In this document: piece by piece, positions 1 through 12,200 of the stretch
Position numbering within the stretch: the first letter of the stretch is position 1
Layout: each line of letters starts with the position of its first letter
Assembly (NCBI GenBank): GCA_000469685.2
Contig: LS997562.1
Coordinates: 41,430,345-41,494,344 of the forward strand
DNA from: Haemonchus contortus
Taxonomy: Eukaryota > Nematoda > Chromadorea > Rhabditida > Trichostrongylidae
Length of the DNA: 64,000 nt
Reading direction: 5' to 3'
Made by a program: the position numbers and the translations under genes
The notes under the pieces: generated by a model
Databases searched by the model: none
Told to the model about the DNA's origin: nothing
Seen by the model: the letters and a program-made list of their open reading frames with translations, nothing else

Positions 1-2257
1 TATTCAAAAAACGCAAAGAATAAGCTTCCCAACAATGTATAATACCCCATGAAAAAAACTTAGTTTTCTTTAAAAAAATTTGTGTTAAAACTAGTGGGAC
101 CGAAAACCTGCATTCCTTTTGCACCAACCTAATATTAGAATTGCTATTACCGTAATTAGCATAACTATGCCCCTAATTAGGGAACTCTTTCCTCAAGTGG
201 CAAGATCGCTATTTTTATGGTTTTGTGTTGATTACCAGTTGCCACCAATGACTGGTCCATAAAGGTCCACCCCAAAATTGATAAAATGTTGTACGCATGA
301 CTTACTTTTTTCTATGGATTCGAAAGCGAATTTTTCTACAGAATATCACCGAAGGAAAGAATCGAAGGGAAGTCTGAAAGGTCCGTTTGACTGCAGTGCA
401 ATTAATCATTACCACTTATTTAGTCATTAGGTTACATGTATACGGAATCAGAGACAAGTCGCTCAAAGTTTGACGGAACCCCGTCTGCGAGCGCGGCATG
501 ACAACTACATAGCTAGGAATCACCGTGAACTGGAAGCGGATCGAATAGGCCACATACTTTTATACTGGCATTCGGTGAACGTTTCTTTGGCAGAAACGAT
601 AATTACCAATATATCTACACTAACGGGTTGGTTTACCATCAAACATAGGACTGGACTGCCCAGTCCTCGCCTACCTCAGACTTGTTGAGCGTGCGCTCGG
701 CGCTCTTGGGCATTGAGGATATGGTTGCTGGAGTGTGGTATCTTCCTCCCGATCCTCGTGTCGCGCTCGCCGCACTCGATCACGCGATATGAAGGGAAAG
801 ATTCGAGTCTTCAATAGGAGGATAAGACAGCGTCGCGGAACCGCTGCAGTGGGAACTCGGGAAGAAGTTCCGCCACCCGGAGTTACAGTATCACACGTTC
901 ACGGAACTTTAAAACCTGACTGGATGCTTTTTGAAGGGTTGTATAGATGTGATCGATCACGATATCGATCTGATACCGTCAGAACGACTGGCCCCCGATT
1001 TTGTTAATTGTTAACTTCCGAGTGATGAGAACGCTGATAGCTTCTAGTCCTAATGATGACAACTGACAAAAGCTGATAGGGGGAGCCTAGAGAAAAGCAC
1101 ACACCGCTGATTTTTTCACACTGAGAGCTTTTCTCACACATGACAGCTAATCGTTTGCTCATGTAGGACAAACGCAAAATGAGGCGGTACCGTAGACGAT
1201 GAGCGATAGCTGTGGGAGCCAACAAGGGGCATACATGGGCGAGAACTACTGTATTCATGGCTCTTTCATATCATAATAGGACGGCGCTTTCACGGATGGT
1301 CGGAAATGTTTCCTTTCCGATGCGATGGCGCTGACACAGACCCACATGGGCACGTTATAATGAGTGATAGGCAGCGATACAAACAGCGATGAGTGATAAT
1401 GTTGTCGCGGTCGCAATATATCCATTTCAGTTTAGATTTGAGAGTCTAAGGATTGATCGAGTTCCACTCTGCCGTTGTTTGTTCGGTGTTTTCTCGACCG
1501 GCAACTAGTTTCGTGAAGCTCAACGAATGATAAGTTTTAGTAGTGATAACAAAAGCTTATCGCTGACATCATTCAGTGTGAGAGCTTCCTACTGCATGGC
1601 GGCCCTTACCGGTCGTGCATAGTGTCCATTCCAATCCGCTCGCCTCGCGGGTGATTCTTATGGTTAGTTAGTTGCCTCGTAGTGCGGCGACACCATCATT
1701 CGCACTTTTGTTTATGATTACCAGAAAACGAAGTAGTAAGCGTTCATTTACAGATAGAAGAAGTTTTTGAGGATTTACAATCTCTCCACTTCCTCGAAGC
1801 TTCGAAGTTGAAAGTGGGCACAATAGGATGGACAGTGAGGTCTGTACGAGTGTACGCTTTTCTAGTCCCCTACAAACTGTCAAACCATGCCCACCTCTAT
1901 GATGACCAATATTGAACAACTTACCCCGCTTCTTCAGGGTATACACAACTGCTCTAGCCACAACAGAAGGATTGTCGGTAGAGAATGAACCATACTCCAG
2001 TGAATAGACTTATCTTGATGTGATGTTGATTTTTCCGGGACAGAACATCCTTTATTGTTTCATTTTTTGACCGGTCGAATATCCAGGTCAGTGAGGGGGT
2101 ATCATCTTCTCGGCGTCAGCTGTTCATAGTAGTGACTTATGGCACTACTAGAGAGGACCACAACAATGACATCTTTTCGAATCAGTTTCCAGTTGTTGCA
2201 AGAGAAATACGGTAAACCTGCCAATGAGGTGGCATTGTGACAAAGAACGGACATTGT
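1..2257. other. Left flank, no supportable gene
   Basis: I find no coding exon, RNA gene or clear transposon here. Open frames are short (under 100 codons), lack family motifs and are not flanked by convincing splice sites. The stretch at 1300-1420 has loose repeats of a tgagtgata/gcgat type. The tandem duplication begins at about 2258-2261, where similarity to unit 2 (from about 15463) starts abruptly. Confidence 0.6.
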
Positions 2258-2542
2258 TTTAGCAACACTAGCGACTTGGCGCCTCGCACGACAACTATCC
2301 AGTGCAACGAAATGAGACAATGCGCGCAACGAGACAACTAGCTAACAGTCGACGCCTGCCTAGTACAATTCTGCACACCCTTTGAAGTGGTAAAGAAAGG
2401 GGAAGGCTGCTCCCTATTTTAGGGAATCTGAGTAATCAGTACCTTTGAGTGAGCAGTTCAACATACTGCCTGGTCCTGATAGCACTGATAATCTTTGAGT
2501 ATTTGATGTAAAATGTGATTAAAGCCAATCGACTTGTGCAGA

Positions 2543-2548
2543 TTTATT
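2543..2548 (-). terminator. Polyadenylation signal of copy 1
   Basis: AATAAA on the minus strand lies 40 bases past the TAA stop of the final exon. The equivalent signal is kept at 15710-15715 after copy 2. Confidence 0.7.
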
Positions 2549-2587
2549 TAAACAATTTAATAAAACTGGATGAGAATACAACAATCA

Positions 2588-5500
2588 TTAGTCATCGTTT
2601 CTTCCTTGTAGCTCTTCAACTGGGGTGCATATTGTATCTACTGTCCTCTGAACGATGCTCATGTCTAGATCCTGAAAATTTCGCTGATCAGTTCTAGAGG
2701 GCTCAAAGATAACATTATTTCAAGAGTGAACAAAGGTCACTGTGACTGTTAATATTGTGTGGGTCAAGACGTGCCATCACGTTTCCTCTTCGAACTTTGG
2801 TCGCGGTTGTCTGATCTAGTCATGTCAGCACCTCAACATTAGCTGACTGAGTCCGACATTGTGCATAGATGGAGCCTTCGTGAACGGGGTGGCCTAGACT
2901 CGACGGGGCAACCGAGATGGCACTTCTTGATCCATACCTGGCCAGAGGTAGTTTTCCATGCATGCCGTCTCTCTGCAGTTCTTGAATTTGTTGGAGTTAG
3001 AAGGTTTACACGACATTCTACATGGACGATTTGGGATTGAATCGTTGCCTCATAATCTTCAGAAGAATTACATCTTTCTCACCTTTCTTCCCTTTTTTCC
3101 TTTCATTCCTTACTTAGTTACCAACTCTTCCTTTCTCTCCATCTATCTTTCTTTTTCTCTATTTATTTACTTATTCATTTATTTGTGTATTTATTTATTT
3201 ATTCACTTATCTGTTTCTATCTCGTTCTCTCGAATAGGTGAACGGACTGTCAAAAACTCTGACCTTGTATTCGCCAGCAAAAATCACATTTTCTTCTCCT
3301 CCAGCGATAGCTATAATATCCAATCTGGTTATGTTATATCTCCAATGTTTGGGATTGGCCATTTCTCCCACTGCGACATATATGAATTGTACGCCATCCT
3401 TGCGAATCTAAATATATTTGCAACCATGGCTTTTTTCGAATTTTTTCTTGGAGTTTTCGGCTTGTCGAATGTGTGCGTACCAAGTCGGCCTGCTCGAGTT
3501 GTTCGGTTCTGAATGGAATCCATTCATCAGTCATATCACAAATTTGATATTGCCAACATGTATCTCCACCTCCATCCGAAAGCACAACAACTGTTTTTAT
3601 ATCGGTCGTCTCTTTCTGAATGGCTTCATCATTAGCTTTTTGGAAATTCGTCTAGTTTTTATTATAATTAACAGTTATTTTCTACAAGAAATGGTTATAA
3701 TCGAGAAAAAGTAAACTCTAAGGCTTGGTGAATAAATTCGAAACGCTCTGATTTCCTAAATCTCACAGGGCTTTCCCTTTTAGTCAAAGCTATGGGGGTT
3801 CATATGGACTCATATTCAAATGGAAAATCCGTTTTATGCGTGTGGCAACGACACATCGAGAAGTAAGTGTGGATACTGTAAGTATCCCCCATTGATCCAC
3901 GAATGATACCGGTAGTGTAAATTGTTTGTTGTTTTTCTGAGCAATCGATGTGTCGCATAAAGTCTTCCCTTGAAGCGATTTTTGGATGTGAGCCAGGAGG
4001 TGCTTCAGCGGTCGCTGCACAAAGATTGGGTTTTACCAATCTCAGGCGGCGATTCTAGAGAGTTCTGACCCGATGAATCCCGGTTAAGCTTGGGAGACCA
4101 GCATTTCTTCGATAGTTTCAGAACCACATTAGCTTACTTAATTACATTTTAGAGTTTAGGCCTGGATTGGAATGTCCGGAAGCTGGGATAGGGAATGGCA
4201 TAAGCAAGTGGTGTAAAAGTTGAAGGACAGTAGGTTAAACACAGGCAGTGAAGGAATTTAGACCGTTTTGCAATTTAGAAAAATCAGCTAGAAGTCTTGT
4301 GAAGGAACAATTTTGCGAACCAAATGGGATGAGTATACTAAGGAGGGGGTTCAGGGAAGGTCGGGGCAAAGGAGGGTGGGGCGTGGAATTGACGATTACC
4401 CATGCTATTGACCTTGCCATGAGGACCACTCTTTTAGCTGCCGTCCTCCCTGTGGCTTCTCCAGTAGCTGTGGAGAACTCCTTATTTTTCCTTGACTGAC
4501 GGTTTTATTATAATTATGGACGCAATTTTATTCCAGGTGCCATCTTGACTGACTCTTCCTGCTCCCATGTGACTCCCCAGTTCGTACGTCACTGTCTGCT
4601 CACCATGGAATAGCTTCAGGTTACGTATGTATTATATTAGTTTTCTTGCAAAAAGAAATTTGCGCTTTACTAGGACCTTCATAGAACGACTTTTCATAGG
4701 ACCTGTGCCCGTCTCGGCTCAGAAACTTATGGAAAAAGAAGGAACAGGAAACGTCGGTGCAGTTCATCCACGGTCCATAGGAAACCGTCCAAACATGGAG
4801 AAGGACTACAGAGGTTAGTCATTACTTACTGTCACTTATCATTGGTGAAGTGATGTGGTGAATAAATTTGAATACTACGATGTAATGATTGATATTTCGT
4901 TCTGTTATTACCGTACATGTGTGTGTTGTCTACAGTTGTGGACTAGCTATGTCGTATGCCTTGTTCCGCCGTATTGCAATGATAAGGAACAAGAGTAGGG
5001 CGTCAATAGAAACTCTGTGATCCTCGAAGTTTTGGGAAGTAAAAAATTGATAAGCAGAAAAAAGAGCGTAGTTGTTTTCGAAAAAACTTTTTAGGTAACT
5101 AGCAAACATCTAGAGTTGATATAAATAAATTTCTGAGGAATAATTTTTATTCGATTTGTGGTCCTGGTATCTTGAATTTCGTTCCATACTACTTGAAAAA
5201 GCTATAACTTACCCCTAATTCCTGCCTTGCAAGAAGTAACGAGTAACCAAGTTTGGTTGATTTACCATCATACTTCTTGTTTGCATCCAAAAATCCCCTG
5301 AATCAGGGCATATCAGGGATTCTGTATGTGAGGCCAACAGTTGCTGGTTGTCTTATTAACTTACAAGAGCCTATCGATAGGATACATTGCTATGGGTAAA
5401 TCAACTTTTGGAACATTTTTGATGAGAATCATTCCGACTCTGACTCCATCAATTGCCTTTACCACTTCTCGCATGAATCTTAAAATCTGAAAATATGTAT

Positions 5501-6238
5501 TGAAAGTTTTTTTTAAATCGTTAGCCAATTTCCTAGATATGATGTATGCAATAGAACGAATGAAGATAGCTTGAGAGAGGAAATGTTCAATTCATTTTAT
5601 CTAACGATAATTTTGATACTTTAAAAAATGGAGATGGTCATGGCTTATTGGTGAAACGAAAACGAACAAACGTTCAGAATTAAGGACAATGAGCTAATGT
5701 AACAGTTGCAGGCGGGAGTTGCATAAGTAGAGGGACCCGGCTTCGGCATACTGTGGTCATGAGGGATTCATACTCAGCCTTCCTCTCTCTTTCTTCCCTC
5801 CCATCTACTCTCCCTCCCCCCCCCCCCCTTTATATGGATTGGAAAGTTGTACTTTGAAACTTCTACTTCGTACTTACTGAACGATTTTTTTTTCATCAGA
5901 AGCATCTAACCCGGCGTAGTCTCTCCCAGTCTTGTATCTGATGATGAATGGGGTGGAAACGAACTTGTTCCTTCCGTTTTTTTGGAGTTTTTTCTGTGTT
6001 TTTTGAGCTATGAAGTCCCCGAATTTATCTACAGCACTTACACCTTCAGTCGTTTTATTTTGAACCCTACAAGTGCCTTAGAAATAGCGGGCAGAGAGCC
6101 GATAACCCTTACTTCATGTACAAAATGGTAGCGAACCTGTTTCCAGCCGGGCAGGAAAACTGATGCAGAATGGTCAAGGATGAACATCACTGATTTGCTT
6201 TTTCCTAGTCTTTCTCTGCAGTGGACACATAATGTTCC
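2588..6238 (-). CDS. Copy 1 exons 11-16: von Willebrand factor A domain and C-terminus
   Basis: The exons are 6238-6137, 5486-5365, 5297-5213, 3651-3481, 3407-3264 and 2671-2588. All three MIDAS elements are present: DHSAS (DxSxS, residues 702-706), Thr769 in GKSTKLG and Asp809 in VVLSDGGGD. The intervening strands and helices fit the VWA fold (ILRFMREVVKAI, VGMILI, LLLARQEL, DGVQFIYVAVGE, EENVIFAGEYK). The protein ends shortly after a DLD...IVQ...IC element, as in other nematode VWA domains. An intact MIDAS implies metal-dependent ligand binding is possible. TAA lies at 2590-2588. Confidence 0.85.
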
Positions 6239-9200
6239 CTGAAGTAGTCCTCCATGATTTCAAATTTTTCGATCACCTTCTATGACCCCTTTCAGAAGTA
6301 TAAGTCGGCGTATAAGTTGATGTTTAACCTGCTCATGAGCAGCTTCTGTTTGCCCATCCTTCGGTCATAGTGTCCCTTCTGGTAGAGTAGACTTTTTTAA
6401 ATCACCCTATGGATGACTATCAAAGGCAACTTTTCCCCCTTGTATGACTTGGTTTTTCTCGTTTTTTTTTTTCTCCGTTCACATCCTTTTTCTGAGCTAA
6501 TCTCCTTCTCTAGCAAGGTCGGACACATCGTTCTCTCTTTGGATTCCTCGCCCTAAGAATTACTCTCTTCATTTATTCTTCTTTCTAACTTTGCTCCTCA
6601 CTATTTCCATTTTTCGTTTCCTCTCGGTACGACTCTAATCCATCGACCTTGTGGGTTCCTTTCCAAACCATATCAAAATACCCAATTCATCCTCTAGGTT
6701 TGTTTGTTACTCCTCTACTTCATCCTTTTCCAGCACGGCGATCCCAATCAGCTTTTCCCATGATTTCAGTGAGTCCCCAAGAACAAAAGGTCATTAGGGA
6801 TCTGAACTTTTATCTCTCCCCCGCACTCTGATTCTGATGACACTGAAATCACTTCGAAGTACTAAGCGTAATGACAATAATAAATAATAATAGTATTGCA
6901 GGGTAGTGAGCAGTTATTACCAGGAATTCCGGGGTAGCATCAATTGGAAAGCTCATCAGTAGGTAAATTTACCTTTGGTAGGTGTTCATATTCTACGTAG
7001 ACGTCTGAGCCATCCTTATAAGGTGGTGTACATTCGCAATGCTTTTTTTCGTCGTTATAATGTGCTCCTATCGAACAACCATGTTTGCTGAGTGGTGGCT
7101 CTTCTTCTTCTTTCTTAATCTCCGGAGGATACTTCTTTCTCTCTTCTTCCCAGTCAACTTCACACAACCAAGCCAAATTTCCTTCGCATATAAATGGAGG
7201 GGTTGTGGTGGTTGTTGTCGTTGTTGTAGTAGTGGTTCCAGGTGGCAAAAGAGTGATTCGTGATATGGTGGTAGTGGTGGTGGTGGTGGAAGTTGTTGTA
7301 GTTGTTGGTGTGGTTGTTGTGGTGGTAGTCGTTGTCGTTGGGGTAGTGGTTGAAGTGGTTGTCGAAGTCGTTGGAGTGGTGGAGGTCGTCGTGGTTGAAG
7401 GGACCGTCGAGGTCGTCGTCGTCGCTGCCGAAGTTGTCGTTGAAGATGGTACTACAGCTTTAGATGAATCCGATTCCGATGTTGTGGTGAGTGTTGAAGT
7501 TGGACTCGTAGTCGTCGTAGTAGTTGCCGTTGGGGTTGTGGTTACTACTGGGATTTTAATTGTGGTGGTAGTTGTGGGTGTAGTCGTAGTTGTCGTCGTC
7601 TGGGCGATAGTGGTTGTTGAAGTTGTTGTTGTTGAAGTTGTCGTCGTCGTTGACGGTTTTGCAGTAACTTTTCTTCGGTATTGCCCTAAAATTACGGTAT
7701 TCTAGCGATTAGCAGACAGGTAGTTGGTAAATAAACAAATACGATTTTCGTAGAAAATTGTCGATAAAGGAATGAAGAACACACATCTTCTGCAAGAGGC
7801 AACATCGTTCAAATTAATGGCAATCCCGATCAGAGCCTCGAAGAACAATTGTGTTATGAATGGGTGGTGCCCCAGTTTGGTGACCTCAATGGCATTTCCA
7901 GACCATGTTCACTTCGTGCCTTCTAATATTAGACCCAGCAATGGCTCACACTTCACTATTGTGATGCTGCTGTAGCTCTGATGGATCGCTTAGGCTCGGA
8001 ATAAGCCCTACTACTCTGACGGACAGTTTGGCCGCGATAACCTTTTCCCATTTTTGCTCAGTTCCCTCGAAGGGTGAAAACCCTTCGAGGGGTACTCTAC
8101 GGCTTTGGAATCGTCTTATTGCAGATGAATCAAAATGTTACCGTATGCACAGATAACAGGAAGGCGTGCCATAGCAGGAACATCGACGTATCCATTTTTC
8201 CATACTGCTACAGTGGTCCTTGGTTTATCTGCGCACATATTTTTCGGATAACCATCTGCCCATAGATCGTATGGAAACTTCTGAAAGCGTCAGGGTTCAA
8301 AAGACATTTTTGTAGAAAAACTATGGCGTCTGTGAGGAAAAAGACTTCTTCCAAACGCTCTACATGTTGGGTATTCTGTATATTATTCAGGCATAGTAAT
8401 GGAGAAACTTGGACGTGATTAGGGACTTCCTAGTATAAGGTAGCGTTTGGGAGTCGATCAGGTTGCCACAGAGCGCGGCAATCTGTCCGGTTCCAACATG
8501 CTACCTTTAAAGACTCTGGCTCATGAGGCTATGCCTTTTCTTGTCATTAGACAAAACGCTTTTTCCCGAATTCCCTTTTCCGTCTACTGTTGTTGTAGTA
8601 TTCATATTAACTGAGGGCAAAAAAGATCAGAAAGGAATATTATACGGGGAAATTCAGAAGGAAGGCCTCCTGGTCTAGGAAGTATATGGCTCAGTTGATG
8701 ATTGACAATTTGCCAGTTTCTAAAGAATGCTTGTGTGTGACGGGTTCCCTCAGTAGCCAGGTTTCTCGGTAACAAGATACCCGGACGCTGGGATGTTCTA
8801 GACGCATTTATTTTTGTTGGGTCACTGAGTATATTTGGAAAAATTGGAAAGATTCTTTAAGAGATACAACCAACCAAAGTTTTTCCACCTTTGTCGACAT
8901 GGCTGAACAGTTCTGCGTAGGCTTGAGGATTTGTTTCGTGTTTTTTGCAGTCTCCACTTGCTTGGTTTTTATTATTCGGATCGCGTCTGGCACTCACTCG
9001 TACAGGCATCTCAGTGAACTGGAAAGGATCATATGCTATCATCTCGTACAATCTAAACAAGGCATAATCCTTGTGAAGCTGAGAGCTAGTTTGATTTTGG
9101 TCTCTATGTGAGCTCTCTTGAGTGAGCAACAACTTCATGGCTTCACTTAATATTGGACACATTGAATGTCTGCTCCTTAGAAGTCTATTCAACCAACCCC

Positions 9201-12200
9201 GTGAACATTAGGTAACCTACGAGAAGCTGCTATATACTGCGACCGAGTACACGTATGCATAATCAAACGCCTTTAATTTTTCGCATTCTTACGCTTACAC
9301 GGAATGACCCATAAATGGGCTACGAGGCGAGTTACGATATTTAGGGCATAAATCTTGGCAACAATCAAATTCTTTAACAGCTTCTTAGGTTAACTAGTGT
9401 CAGTATGTAGCTGATTTTGTCCCAATAGCGAGTAATCAGAGAAGAATTTAGAAGTCAGGAGAACGCTTGACTTTTTTTCATAGAAGATTAGGAGTTCATT
9501 TTGAATAAGAGCTGCATGCGCGCGGAAACAGACGGGGCTAACATCTGATACAACTAAGTCATACAGCTCTACGAGATAACTATTTGCTGAAAATTCCTGT
9601 ACGATTATGACTGCCTCTACGGTTCCATCCATGTAATCTTCCTTATGCCGTTAGTTCGACTTTTATAGTTGGCGGGAGAAGGGCATAGGGTACACGAATA
9701 AGATGTGATCAGATAAGTGGGAGGGAGGACTCGCATTTGGAAGGAGTGATGTTGATGTTGGGCAGCAATGCAATTCATTCCGGCACAGAACTGATTTCAT
9801 TTTTTTTGAAAGTCATTTCTTTACACTCAGGTCCGCATACTACAATTACGTCCCGTCGACACGTCTTTTAGGAGGCGGAGCCTAGCACATGGGCATAACT
9901 TTTGTATTGACAATGTTGACAAAGGAAGGCTTTCGATAAAAATAGGTGGGGTACTCACTTGCCCGACAAGATTTCTAAATTCTGTTAAATTTTCGAAATC
10001 TTCAACTCTGACGGCATATCCATGGGGAAGAAGCTTAAAAATGGACTCGAATTAGAGATGTATTTGCTGGATGCATTATGATTGAGGAATTTTCGAGCAA
10101 GGATGAGTACTGAAGGTACTAGAAGTATAACTTACATCGCAAAAACGATTCAACTTAACAACGTCGGCATTGAATTCACTTCCTTCCACTGCATGAACTA
10201 ATCCATAGTAAACATATGGACGCACATAACCATTCTTTTCGGGTACGTAAAGATGAGGAATATGAAGTTGTTCGTAGATAGTCCCTTCTTCCTTGTCCGT
10301 CTCCATGGCTGAAATCGGCCTTGTTTTAGTGGATACACTAAAAGCGGCATGAAACAGAAATTGAACTACTGAACTGAATTGTTCCTCTACTTTCAGGTGC
10401 CAAATATCTTATCTGCTCTTTTATTCCTTTTCTATGCCATGTCTATTGACCGCTGCTTCATGCTACTTTAACTTTACCTTTACTACACATATAAGATGAT
10501 AGAAACCGACATAACACCGTGTTTTCTAGATACCGTAGGCCAGTGAAGTGATAACATCCTGCCCATCTAATACACCTAATTTGAAGGTATAGAGTTGTAC
10601 CACAATCTGATTCCTGCTTCTAGCCCTCTGAAGTCCCAATTTCGTACCACATTCCCCTCACTAGCATAAGCATTTTATTTGAAGATTTGCTTTTTATTAA
10701 TTGATTTCTTCCTTATCAAAATAAAGGTTCCGTTTCTGATGAGTAGCCCCACCAGATGGACTAGGAAATAGTGAAGATAGGTTCGTCGGAATGAGGACTG
10801 AGTTGATTGATAACATAATATTGATTAAGTATATCGATCGAGTCCCATACTCTCAAAGCAAACAAGGGAGTGAGCTGTTAGACTCGAAATATACTCTTAC
10901 TCTGTGTGGGATTGTTCGCGAACACTCTGATAATCCAAAACCGTAAGGGGGCGATTTTGACTTCGTTCACCCTGATCTATTGCCCACTTAGTTTGGAACC
11001 ACTGAAATGTTAGACAACCAGTTTTCTCGACGTAGGTCACGTAATACTTATTGATAAATTGGATTTACATTCAATGTAGAGGTTAGCTTGTCGAGAACAT
11101 AAGAATGAATTGAATTCTCTTCGATCTCCGTAAATAGCGGTTCCTATTCTGATGCCGTCCAATCCTCCCTTTTCCAGACGCAATTTGACAGGAGAGCTTG
11201 CGGCATTAGCTTCGTAACCTGTAACGGTATTCCTGTACAGTTAGATGCACAAAGTTATTTATTTCGACCTTAGCATTTGCCCTCAAATAGGCAGGAATTT
11301 GCGTATTTGAAATCCCGAGTACAAGGGGTAGCTATTCTAGTTTAGGACGAATAATGGGAGTGGGTCAGAATAGAGCAAAAAAGGCAAAGAAACGAGAAAA
11401 AATGTAAAATTAAGGGTGGGACGAGAATGGGACGGCAAATGTTGTATGGAAAGTCTATTTGGACGGCTGTCCGAATGTGTGTGCCATTGCTTACAGTAGG
11501 CTACAGTAAGCTGCCTGCGTGCATCATGTGCGTCCCGATGCGAATGATGTAACTCTACAGCCTCTACACCGTCGTGAAAACACGTCCGCCTCGTGTATAT
11601 GCGTCGGCTAAGCCGGTTTTTTGGCCATAGTATGCCCTATTTAGGCAGCCTTACTACTCATCAGCGTTCATCGAGTATCCCTTTTAATTACAGTCATTCC
11701 GAAGAGCAAGCCCAATGCCCATTTCAATCGTGTACCGTGCCTTTAATGGTCCCCCTTACCAACTAGTGTTTTGTTTTGAAGAAGTTTTTGCTGGTTAGAA
11801 TGATGATTTCCCCAAATAAACTAATCTGTACGTGTCATAGCTTGCACGCTATTCCTTAAATTTTTTTAAATTCATTTATGGAATCAGTGATTGATGTTTG
11901 AGGAAGTGTCACTTTGTCTAAGAACTCTATATACTGGTAGGACCTTCGAACATTGGCCTTCGATCTCGAACAGGACGAAGATGTACGGCAGTTTCTCCAA
12001 TATTGCCCACCCACACCTCCTTGTGTCGCTCACCAAACACAGCTGAACATGGACTGTTTCAGAGACCCATGAGTTTTTCGGCTTCTTCTAGATGTCTAAA
12101 CACTCGGCTGCTTATGAAAATCTAGTAGCCTCTGAACACAATCTTCTGAACATTCTGAACGCCCTGTTGGAGCCTTGATGCTCCAGAAGTAAGCCAGCAC

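Noticed and set aside
2950..2985. Small conserved block between exons 15 and 16 (RDGMHGKLPLA / IDGIYGKLPLA) that could be an extra exon
   Set aside because: Its donor leaves phase 2, which gives a stop in the final exon; exon 15 joins directly to exon 16 in phase 0 and matches the VWA family end.
5815..5829. Poly-C run in copy 1 intron 11
   Set aside because: Simple homopolymer length change relative to copy 2 (ccccctcat); not informative beyond slippage or sequencing error.
7085..7705. 206-codon plus-strand ORF rich in Val (and its identical partner at 20747-21367)
   Set aside because: It is the antisense of the Thr-rich exon; ACN codons read as NGT/Val on the other strand. The minus strand has matching splice sites and phase.
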